From positions 764,498 through 828,497 of the forward strand of contig DASRHP010000009.1 in NCBI GenBank assembly GCA_035650475.1: a DNA stretch of 64,000 nt. The letters are read 5' to 3'. Within the stretch, counting starts at the first letter, position 1. The number at the start of each line of letters is the position of its first letter. A model generated the notes under the pieces. The model saw nothing but the letters and a program-made list of their open reading frames with translations, was not told the origin of the DNA and did not search any database. The stretch comes from Candidatus Binataceae bacterium (GTDB lineage Bacteria > Desulfobacterota > Binatia > Binatales > Binataceae). Below, in pieces: positions 46,101-53,000 of this stretch. Both the position numbers and the translations under genes were made by a program.

Positions 46101-46237
46101 ACGTTGGGCGTGACGTCGGGCGCGGCGTCGATCGGCAGCAGGACCATCGCGCGCAGGCCGAGCGCGACCAGCACCACCGCCAGCAGTAGAGTCATCAGGC
46201 GGTTTTCAAGCGCCGCCTCGAACAGCCATCGCGCCAT
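43136..46237 (-). CDS. heavy-metal-type RND efflux pump (CzcA/CusA family)
   Basis: A 1033-residue HME-RND permease: 12 membrane helices with two large periplasmic loops. The proton-relay signature of metal-ion RND pumps, GAIDFGLIVDGSVVLVEN, is in TM4, and TPNVVQIVTDAPGLGPVEVEKLITFPVE near the N-terminus is typical. The periplasmic methionines of CusA are not evident at GAINLDVMQVPSISLEDAV, so divalent cations (Co/Zn/Cd) are more likely than Cu/Ag, as inference. It is the third gene of a complete CBA operon, 18 bases after the adaptor gene. Confidence 0.93.
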   Translation of the reverse strand: MARWLFEAALENRLMTLLLAVVLVALGLRAMVLLPIDAAPDVTPNVVQIVTDAPGLGPVEVEKLITFPVEVAMRGLPGIKEIRSISRFGLSSVSVYFDEKLDIYFARRLVMERLPAARELIPKGFGTPEMTPVSTTLGEIYQFEVVDPKRSLMELRSILDWQIAPALKSVPGVVEVNSYGGELKTYEVQLRPSALVAYRLGLHDVFRALERNNASAGGGYLIHSGEQEIIRGAGLIGSLADVENIVVGSHDGVPVYVRNLGKVAFAPRVRQGAVTRDGKGETVAGVVMMLIGQNSRTVVDRVKQKLVEVRHNLPPGVSIVPYYDRSDLVRRTIATVAHNLAEGALLVSAVLFLFLGDLRAALIVSAVIPLSMLVAFLGMNWMGVSGNLMSLGAIDFGLIVDGSVVLVENIFHRLASARRTGVSTAHLVFEAGREVLRPIVFAILIIIVVYLPILSFQEVEGKMFRPMALTVIFALSGSLLCALTFVPVMASLLLRRAPAREPWLARMSERVHERVARWTRGHRRGLLAGAAALLVLGLGLAPFLGSEFVPTLDEGAINLDVMQVPSISLEDAVKGATRMERAALELPEVARVVSRIGRPEIATDVIGPDESHVYVFLKPHDQWRVHSKEELIEKLEEKLHQRVPEAQFGFSQPIESRINDMIAGVKGDVAIHLYGDDLAQMNQYAHRILEIIGGLPGAADLKIIPRTGLPSLTIEVDRAACARYGINVADVLDAVEAIGGRIVGQVVEGEARFFLQVRIAPAAREHIDQLGDIQVAAPDGALIPLKQLAHFHRGEGPVAIWRQNLHRRITIAANVRGIDLGTFVARAKAAVYSQVELPHGWWLEWGGQYENLQRASRRLMVLVPASLLLILVLLYNTFTSMRMALLIFGNVLFAAAGGVIALMARGLTFSITAGVGFITLFGVSVLNGVVLVSEINRLREVGAATDDALETGTREKLRPILMASLVALFGFIPMAISHGAGAEVQRPLATVVIGGLITSMPFTLYVLPVLYRWLAGDSATRTQSDNPASAVVD

Positions 46238-46255
46238 CGCCGCCGCCTCTCCCTG

Positions 46256-47392
46256 TTACTTCGCCGCGCCCTTGAGCAGCAGCGCCTTGAGCGTCACGCC
46301 GCCGCGGACGACCACGCGGTCGCCCTCGCTGAGGCCCGAGGTGATTTCCACTTCGCCGCCGCCCGCGCTGCCCACGGCGACGTCGCGGACGCCGAAGCGG
46401 CCGGGCTCGACCTCGACGAACGCCACCTTGCGCCCGCCGACCTCGTAGATCGCCGATTCGGGCACGGCCAGCACGTCGCGGCCGCCGCGCGCGCTCTCGA
46501 TCGCCGCCCGCGCGAACATCCCGGGCTTGAGCAGATGGCCCGGGTTGCGGACCTCGATGCGCGCCTTGACCGTGCGGGTCTCGCGATCGACGGTGTCGGC
46601 AATATAGCGCACTGCGCCCGCAAAGTGCTGATCGGGATAAGCCTCGACGCTCACCCGCGCAGGCGCGCCGAGCCTGACCCCGGCAAGGTCGTGCTCGAAG
46701 ATGTTGGCGATCACCCATACGTAGTCGAGGTCGATCACCGTAAGCGGAGTGCTGTCGGCGTCGATCAGCGCGCCGATCGTAAGGTCGCGCTTGACCAGGG
46801 TGCCGGCGATGGGTGAGCTGAGCGTGAACTCGGAGAGCGGATGGCCGTTGCCCGACCATGTGAGGTGTTCCAGCTCCTGGGGCGGTATCAGCAGACTGAG
46901 GGTCTCGCGCGAGGCCTGGAGCTGCGCGAGCGCGGTGTCGTGCGCGGCGCGCGCCTCGAGCACGTCCTTGTGCGCGGCGATCTTCTCTTCGTAAAGCGTC
47001 TGCTCGCGCCGCAGATGCTGGTCGGCGATGCTCTCCAGCGAGCGGGCCTTGAGATAATCAGTCTTCGCTTTGCCCAGCTCGACGCTGTTGAGCACCACCA
47101 GCGGCTGCCCGGCGGAGACTTGGGCGCCCGGATCGACCAGCAACTTGACCACGCGCGCCGGGATACGGCTGGTGATGTGGGCGACGCGGTTGGCGTCCGC
47201 CTCGACCGTGGCGGTGGCGTTGATCGTGCCCCCGAGCTGGCGACGCTCGACCTTCGCAACTTCCACTGACGCAGCCGCGCCGCGGTCGAGCGTCAGCACC
47301 CTATCCGCGGTGGCCGCCGCGCGCGCATGCCCAACGTCGAGCGCCGCAAACAGCGCCGCCGCGCACAAAATCGTCAATTTCGGCCGTCTCAC
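46256..47392 (-). CDS. RND periplasmic adaptor (CzcB/CusB-like membrane fusion protein)
   Basis: A 378-residue exported adaptor with signal LTILCAAALFAALDVGHARA. Biotinyl-lipoyl-like halves flank a helical hairpin: ARVVKLLVDPGAQVSAGQPLVVLNS and FTLSSPIAGTLVKRDLTIGALI. The hairpin is YLKARSLESIADQHLRREQTLYEEK; beta-barrel (VRVSVEAYPDQHFAGAVRYI) and membrane-proximal parts follow. It bridges the RND pump and the outer membrane channel. The start is GTG at 47392 in a GTGA overlap with the upstream outer membrane factor gene. Confidence 0.92.
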   Translation of the reverse strand: MRRPKLTILCAAALFAALDVGHARAAATADRVLTLDRGAAASVEVAKVERRQLGGTINATATVEADANRVAHITSRIPARVVKLLVDPGAQVSAGQPLVVLNSVELGKAKTDYLKARSLESIADQHLRREQTLYEEKIAAHKDVLEARAAHDTALAQLQASRETLSLLIPPQELEHLTWSGNGHPLSEFTLSSPIAGTLVKRDLTIGALIDADSTPLTVIDLDYVWVIANIFEHDLAGVRLGAPARVSVEAYPDQHFAGAVRYIADTVDRETRTVKARIEVRNPGHLLKPGMFARAAIESARGGRDVLAVPESAIYEVGGRKVAFVEVEPGRFGVRDVAVGSAGGGEVEITSGLSEGDRVVVRGGVTLKALLLKGAAK

Positions 47393-48696
47393 ATCCCCCC
47401 TCCAGTGGCCAGTTCGAGCGCGACTTCGGCCGCGCGCACGCTGAACCAGGTGTCGAGGTAGGAGGCGCGCGCGTCGTAAGCCTGGCGCTCGGCGACCGAG
47501 ACGCTGAGAAGATCGATCTTGCCCGCCTGGAAGGCGCGCTCGAGCAGGCTGAAGCTCTCGCGCGCGGGTGCCAGCACCTCGTCCTGGTAGATCGCGAGCG
47601 CGCGGCTGGCGGTGGTGTAGGCGATGTAAGCGTCGCGCACTTCCTTGTCGATGTCGAGCTTGTTGGCGGCCAGCCGATAATCGGCCTGGCGCCGGCGGGC
47701 GTCGATTATCGCGACTTCGGCCTGCCGACGGTTGAACAGCGGAAGCGGAAAGCTCAAGCTCACGCCGAACGGATGTTCGGCGTTCAGTTCGTGGCCCCCG
47801 AAGGCGCCGATGCGCGGGTTGGGCAGAACCAGGCGGCGGTTCAATGCGGCCTCGGCGTCGAGCCGCGCCAGCTCGATCTCGCGCGCGCGCAGGTCGGGGC
47901 GGTTGCGATGCGCGGCGGCGAGCAGCGACTCGACGTCGAAGCCGGAGAGCTTGAGGTCGAAGTCGCCGGCCGGCTCAGGCTGCGGCCCGGCGGCGCCCCC
48001 CAGCAGACGGCCCAGGCTGGTGCACTGCAGCTGGTAGCGCTGGCGCGCTTCGAGCAGGGCGCGCGCACTCTGTCCGTGGCGCACCTCGGCGAGGTTGTAA
48101 TCGATGTAGCCAATCTCGCCCGCTTTAAGCCGCGCGCGCGCCGCCGTCAGCAGGCGCGAGTCGAGCCGTTCCAGCTCGCCCACCAGCGCAAGCTGCTGCT
48201 TGGCGCGCAGCGCCTCCAGAAAGGTCATCCTGACCGCTGCGGTCAGCAGGCGGCGCCGATCGCGCACCAGCGCGGCCGTCTCCGCGTAGCCGAGGTTGGC
48301 TGACTTCATGCGCAGCGCGCGCTGCCCGAAGATTTCGAGCTCCTGGCTGAGCCCGACGCGCCAGTCTTGCGAGTTGGAGCGGTGATCGCGCGGCCGATAA
48401 TCGAATTCGGAGTCGAGTTGAGGGTTGAACTGGCTCAGATAGCCCGCGCGAATCTGCTCGCCGGCCGCGACTCGCAGCTCCTGCGCGGTGGCGGCGAGAT
48501 CGGGATTATGCGCCAGCGCGAGCGGAATCGCCTCGGCCAGCGTGACGCCGGCGGCCGCGGCCGATCCTGTTGAATGCGCGGCGACAAAGGCGAGCGCCAG
48601 CACAAGCACTCGCACGCGCCATCCCTTGCCATGGGTCGAACGGGTAAGTGTTGGGCGAGATGCGATAGGCCAATCGCCCCTCCCGAATTGCTCCAT
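47389..48696 (-). CDS. TolC/CzcC-like outer membrane efflux channel
   Basis: A 435-residue outer membrane factor, first gene of the CBA operon. Signal region RVRVLVLALAFVAAHSTGSAAAAG is followed by two TolC repeats: TLAEAIPLALAHNPDLAATAQEL and the half beginning DVESLLAAAHRNRPDLRAREIEL, with PLFNRRQAEVAIIDARRR near the second strand region. The ATG at 48696 has AAGGA 4 bases upstream and puts the signal peptide near the N-terminus; the frame is open further upstream without family features. Confidence 0.9.
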   Translation of the reverse strand: MEQFGRGDWPIASRPTLTRSTHGKGWRVRVLVLALAFVAAHSTGSAAAAGVTLAEAIPLALAHNPDLAATAQELRVAAGEQIRAGYLSQFNPQLDSEFDYRPRDHRSNSQDWRVGLSQELEIFGQRALRMKSANLGYAETAALVRDRRRLLTAAVRMTFLEALRAKQQLALVGELERLDSRLLTAARARLKAGEIGYIDYNLAEVRHGQSARALLEARQRYQLQCTSLGRLLGGAAGPQPEPAGDFDLKLSGFDVESLLAAAHRNRPDLRAREIELARLDAEAALNRRLVLPNPRIGAFGGHELNAEHPFGVSLSFPLPLFNRRQAEVAIIDARRRQADYRLAANKLDIDKEVRDAYIAYTTASRALAIYQDEVLAPARESFSLLERAFQAGKIDLLSVSVAERQAYDARASYLDTWFSVRAAEVALELATGGGM

Positions 48697-49025
48697 CGCT
48701 TCCTTCCGAAAAGAAAGATCAGCAAGAGGCGTACCGCCGCGAACGGGGTGAATCAAATCCTGCCGCCGGGTTACGATGATGGCTGTTGCTAAAAAGGTCT
48801 CAGGCTGTCTCCATCGGCTACAGTTCGCAGCTCTTCGGGTTCCCTGCCTTGCCACGAGTTGGCAGTACATGGTGGCGAAATTCCATCTTAATGCGGAATT
48901 TGGCCACAATTTCGCTCCGCCTGATAGAGAGGCGAGGCGATACCTATTTATAAGCGGAAGCTGCCGACAGTTGCGCCTCCAGCTAATCGCAACAATAGTC
49001 CCGCCGGCCGTGCTTCAGTCAGCGT
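48697..49025. other. intergenic region upstream of the efflux operon
   Basis: This 330-base interval is less GC-rich than its surroundings. It should hold the promoter of the CBA efflux operon. An inverted repeat AAATTCC (48879-48885) and GGAATTT (48895-48901) is a possible regulator site. No coding frame here has family features. Confidence 0.4.
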
Positions 49026-50078
49026 TCAGGTGGCCGGCCACCACGCTATCGCCGCGCATCCATTATCGGGACATAGAACCGCCTTGAGCGGCGCGTGGCC
49101 GAACTGGGAAGCGTCGTTTATCGGGAGGCCGCACCCGGCGACCGGCGCGATTGGCACAGCCGTGATCGTGGCGTCGTTTCCAGTCACGCCGGTGATGAAG
49201 AGCGTCATGAAGTCGAGAATCTTGACAGTGGTCTTGCCGCCTTTTGGCGCCGCGCTCCAATCAACCAGCGGCACCATCGCGACCTGGGGATTCTCTGACG
49301 ATATACTCATCGATGCCTGCTGCGTGGCGCTCGTCGGCGCCTGGTAGTAGGGCTGGCCATTCATCCGGTCGACCATGGCCTGGCGTGTCGGTCCCACGAC
49401 GTTTCCGGTTTCGCTGCTGACCAGTTCGCCGACCGTCAGCAATTGCGGGTAGCCCTGAGCGACTAAAGTCCTGTAATCGGCTCCTCCGCTAGCGTCGAGC
49501 GCCAGCGGCGCCCAGTTGCCGGACTGCGCGACCTGGAGATTTTTCAGCGTCACGGCCTTGTAGCTCGGCTGACCCAGCGCATCGGTGTAGCCCTCCTTGC
49601 AGGTGAAAGAGCCCGAGCCAATCCGGGCCTAGTCGGTGCACTGCACGCCGAACGGCAGTACGCCGCACGCGGCGGTGGTGGGAAAAACTCCGGCCACCGC
49701 TTTGACCGCAACCTTGGCCCGGGTGAGGCCGATCATTTTGAAGAAGTAGTAGGGAACGTCGCGCATCACGACCACCGTCACCGAGCGCGCATCGGCGGCG
49801 GGCGCGATTTCCACGATTTCGCTCTGCGCGATCCCGTTGCGTTGGACGTACTCGGTCGCGTGAGCGACGACCATCTGAGTGTTCGTGGTCGCCGGATTTC
49901 CAGTCAGATATCCGGCGCCGGCGAGCGCGCCGGCGTCAGCAGCCTTCTGGAGCCGGCCCCATTCGAGATAGAGCACCGCCATATCGGTGCACATGCCCAT
50001 TGCGCCCAACAGAACCAGCACGATGAGGGTAAACATGACGGCGAACTGGGCTTTGGAAAACCGGTGTAATTTGCTCAT
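49026..50078 (-). pseudogene. TadE/TadG-like Flp-pilus protein interrupted by an in-frame amber codon
   Basis: Codons 1-149 encode a TadG-type protein: a basic start, a membrane helix (AVMFTLIVLVLLGAMGMCTDMAVLYLEW) and GRLQKAADAGALAGAGYL, the Tad-like signature of PF13400. TAG at 49631-49629 (codon 150) then stops translation, but the same frame remains open for another 200 codons and continues the family pattern, with GNWAPLALDASGGADYRTL and GNVVGPTRQAMVDRM. One C-to-T change (CAG to TAG) would explain it. It may be a nonsense pseudogene, a readthrough gene or a base-calling error. No tad ATPase or pilin gene is adjacent. The ATG at 50078 has AAGGA upstream. Confidence 0.75.
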
Positions 50079-50339
50079 TGCTCTCGCTTTTCCTTGCACT
50101 CGCACCCAAGCGAAGCACCTGGCATGCCAATTAGCTCAAACCTGTGATTAGGTTGTGAACTTTCGCCCGGCCCGTATCCGATGGACACATTTCCGCTGCC
50201 ATATGGCCGTTTGCCAATTCGGCTATCGCCAAGGCCGGGACGGGCGCGCATAGCTATGGGGCAAAGCCTCCCCGTTTGGACGCTGCACGACAAACAGCCT
50301 ATAAGGACAGCCATAAGTCTCGCTCAAGGAGGAATCGCG

Positions 50340-51854
50340 ATGGCGGTCCAGATGCCCAGCCTCGAACAATTGCGCGCGGTCGCGCGTCAGTGCGGCCTGT
50401 CGCTGGACGATTCCGACCTCGAATCGTTCCGCGCCCTGCTTGCCCCCTACATCCGCTCCTACAAGATCGTCGCCGCGATGCCGGACGAGGTGCCGCAGGT
50501 CAAATATCCGCGCACCCCGGGCTATCGGCCGGGTCCGGAGGAGAATCCGCATAACGCCTGGTATGTCAGAACCTCGGTCAAGGGCGCACCCGAGGGCAGG
50601 CTCAAGGGCAGAACGGTTGCGCTGAAGGACAACGTCATGCTCGCCGGCGTGCCGATGATGAACGGGGCGGCGACGCTGGAGGGCTACGTGCCTGACTTCG
50701 ATGCCACCATTGTCACGCGGATCCTCGATGCTGGCGGCGAAATCGCGGGCAAGGCTCACTGCGAATACTTCTGCCTTTCCGGCGGCAGCCATACCAACGC
50801 CACCGGCCCCGTGCACAACCCCCATCGCAAAGGCTATTCGGCGGGCGGCTCGTCGTCAGGTAGCGCCGTGTTGGTGGCGGCGGGCGAAGTTGATATGGCG
50901 ATTGGCGGTGACCAAGGCGGCTCGATCCGGATGCCATCGTCGTTCTGCGGCATCTACGGGATGAAGCCGACGTGGGGGCTGGTGCCGTACACGGGAATAA
51001 TGCCGATCGAGATCTTCGTCGATCATACAGGCCCGATGACGCGCAGCGTGGCCGACAACGCACTGCTGCTTGAAGTGATCGCCGGCGACGACGGCTACGA
51101 CCCGCGGATCAAGGCGCCCGTACTCCATCCGTACTCGCGGATGCTGGAAGGCGGAGTCAAAAACCTCAGGATCGCGATCGTCAAGGAGGGCTTCGGCCAT
51201 CCCAACTCCGAGGCGGCGGTGGACGAAAAGGTGCGCGCCGGCGCGCAGCGTTTCGCGGCGCTCGGCGCGCGCGTCGACGAGGTGTCGATTCCGATGCATC
51301 TGGAGGCGGGGGCGATCTGGACGCCGATCGGAACCGAGGGCCTCACGCAGACCATGATGTACGGCGACGGCTACGGGGTGAGCCGGGACGATCTCTATTC
51401 GACCTCGCTAATGGATTTCCATCGCGGATGGCGCCAGCGCGCGGGCGAGCTGTCGGAAACCACCAAGTTGTTTCTGATGCTCGGCACCTACGTGCGCGAG
51501 AATTACGGCTCGCGCTACTACGGCAAGGCGATCAACATCGTGCGCCGCCTGCGCGCAGCCTACGACGCGGTGCTCGCGCGCTACGACCTGTTGCTGATGC
51601 CGACGACGCCGATGAAGGCAACCCCGATCCCGGCTGCCGACGCCAGCCGCGAGGAATACGTCGCCCGCGCGCTCGAGATGATCGCCAACACCGCGCCCTT
51701 CGACCTCACGCATCATCCGGCGATGTCGCTGCCGTGCGGAATGGTGGACGGACTGCCGGCAGGGCTGATGCTGGTCGGACGCCACTTCGACGAGCCAACC
51801 ATCTATCGCGCGGCTTTCGCCTTCGAGCAGGCGAAGGACTGGAAGACGATGTAG
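50340..51854 (+). CDS. signature-family amidase, nitrile-pathway (Rhodococcus-type) class
   Basis: A 504-residue amidase with the Ser-cisSer-Lys triad at Lys 96 (VALKDNV), Ser 171 (GGSSSGS) and Ser 195 (GGDQGGSIRMP); these numbers coincide with the triad of the Rhodococcus sp. N-771 amidase. The IGGDQGGS form, rather than GTDTGGS, is typical of that wide-range amide-hydrolysing class, as is the helical N-terminal extension of about 80 residues. AAGGAGG lies 7 bases before the ATG. It hydrolyses carboxamides to acid and ammonia; no nitrile hydratase gene is nearby. Confidence 0.92.
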   Translation: MAVQMPSLEQLRAVARQCGLSLDDSDLESFRALLAPYIRSYKIVAAMPDEVPQVKYPRTPGYRPGPEENPHNAWYVRTSVKGAPEGRLKGRTVALKDNVMLAGVPMMNGAATLEGYVPDFDATIVTRILDAGGEIAGKAHCEYFCLSGGSHTNATGPVHNPHRKGYSAGGSSSGSAVLVAAGEVDMAIGGDQGGSIRMPSSFCGIYGMKPTWGLVPYTGIMPIEIFVDHTGPMTRSVADNALLLEVIAGDDGYDPRIKAPVLHPYSRMLEGGVKNLRIAIVKEGFGHPNSEAAVDEKVRAGAQRFAALGARVDEVSIPMHLEAGAIWTPIGTEGLTQTMMYGDGYGVSRDDLYSTSLMDFHRGWRQRAGELSETTKLFLMLGTYVRENYGSRYYGKAINIVRRLRAAYDAVLARYDLLLMPTTPMKATPIPAADASREEYVARALEMIANTAPFDLTHHPAMSLPCGMVDGLPAGLMLVGRHFDEPTIYRAAFAFEQAKDWKTM

Positions 51855-51860
51855 CGCAAG

Positions 51861-51890
51861 TCGGGAAAATCCCGGGCCGGTCGGGAAAAT
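51861..51890. repeat. direct repeat TCGGGAAAAT with 20-base period
   Basis: TCGGGAAAAT occurs at 51861-51870 and again at 51881-51890, separated by CCCGGGCCGG. The period is two helical turns, as for tandem binding sites of one protein. It lies just after the amidase stop and 170 bases before the DksA-like gene. No other gene is seen in 51855-52060. Confidence 0.5.
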
Positions 51891-52060
51891 GGCCACAGCC
51901 GGTGTCCCCTCCGGCGGCGACGGCCCTGGCGTCTGTCGCGCGCATCCTTGCGCCTGCGCACGCATCGCTCGCCTTTTGCGCCTAGTCCGATGGCCAAAAG
52001 CCCGTGGCATGAACTTCGCTTTGCAGGTCTGGTCTGTAACGCGAGAGGAGGAAGGAAGCC

Positions 52061-52690
52061 ATGCCACAGAATCAAACATCGACCCACGACCGCGATTCGT
52101 CGCTCCAGCAGATTCTCTCGCACGAAAGAAACATCACCCTGGCGCGCGTGCGTGAATATCGCGCTGCCCAGGAGCAGGAAGCGCCGGCCACGCCCGGCGA
52201 CGAGCTCGATGCCGCGCGCGCCCTCTCCGACGTCGAGACTCATGCGAGCCTGATCGAGCGCGCCGAGGAGCGCCTGCGCAGCATCGACCTCTGTTTCAAC
52301 TTGCTCGAACGCGGGCGCTACGGGCTCTGTGCCAAGTGCGGCGAGGAGATCCCGCTCGAACGCCTGAAGGTCGTCCCCTTCGCGACCTTCTGCATCGACT
52401 GCCAGCAGAGCCGCGACCGCGCACGCCATCTCGGCGAAGGCAGACTCGGCGAACCCTTCGCGCGCAACTGGGACCTGCCGGAGGAGATGGCGGAGCCGAC
52501 CGAAGGTTCGCACGACGAATTCGTCGCGCTCCCGCAGGAAGGCCCCGAGGAAGAAGCGCCCGCCTTCGGCGAGTTGGAACTCGGCGAGGGCGCGGGCAGC
52601 GCGCGCAAAGGCCGACGTCCGCGCGCCGCTGGCCGGCCGCGCGCGGCGGTCAAGCCGCGCGCTGCGCGCAAGTCCAAACGCTCCGCCTGA
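52061..52690 (+). CDS. DksA/TraR-type zinc finger protein with basic tail
   Basis: A 209-residue protein. Residues about 15-125 match the DksA/TraR fold: a helical coiled coil (ARALSDVETHASLIERAEERLRSIDLCFNLLERGRYGLC) and a C4 zinc site (Cys 90, 93, 111, 114). Such proteins bind RNA polymerase through the secondary channel and modulate transcription. The acidic pair at the coiled-coil tip typical of DksA (DxxDxA) is not obvious. The last 40 residues are Arg/Lys/Ala/Pro-rich and histone-like, which is unusual for the family. GAGGAGGAAGG precedes the ATG. Confidence 0.85.
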   Translation: MPQNQTSTHDRDSSLQQILSHERNITLARVREYRAAQEQEAPATPGDELDAARALSDVETHASLIERAEERLRSIDLCFNLLERGRYGLCAKCGEEIPLERLKVVPFATFCIDCQQSRDRARHLGEGRLGEPFARNWDLPEEMAEPTEGSHDEFVALPQEGPEEEAPAFGELELGEGAGSARKGRRPRAAGRPRAAVKPRAARKSKRSA

Positions 52691-52699
52691 CACGCGCGC

Positions 52700-52731
52700 G
52701 GGCGCCGCTTGTATTGCCGAGAGCGGCGCCC
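52700..52731 (+). terminator. 10-bp hairpin just after the DksA-like gene
   Basis: GGGCGCCGCT (52700-52709) pairs perfectly with AGCGGCGCCC (52722-52731) across a 12-base loop, starting 10 bases after the stop codon. A second hairpin, CGCCCGCG/CGCGGGCG, is at 52804-52821. Neither is followed by a T run. Confidence 0.45.
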
Positions 52732-52855
52732 GCCATCGCGTACACGCCGGCGGTCCGAAGCAAAGCCCGGCGAGGCCTTCGCATCGATCCACTGAGCAAG
52801 GAACGCCCGCGACCGCGGGCGGAGAATCCACGCGCCGCAAGTTCTCCGCGAAACC

Positions 52856-52873
52856 GGCGTGATATATCACGCC
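52856..52873. promoter_or_regulatory. perfect 18-base palindrome GGCGTGATATATCACGCC
   Basis: An uninterrupted palindrome with an AT-rich centre in the 310-base gap before the exported 610-residue protein gene. It is 128 bases before that start and could be an operator for a dimeric regulator. It does not fit the CRP or FNR half-site spacing. The rest of the gap holds the two hairpins listed at 52700 and no gene. Confidence 0.5.
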
Positions 52874-53000
52874 GCCCGCAATCCGATTTGATACGCATAC
52901 CGAGGACGGGTCTCCGATGAGAGCCTGATAACCGGCGTCTGATCGTTCGAGTTTGTCACAACCGCTATAGTCAGTGCCATTGGGAAGGTGACCAAGCCCC

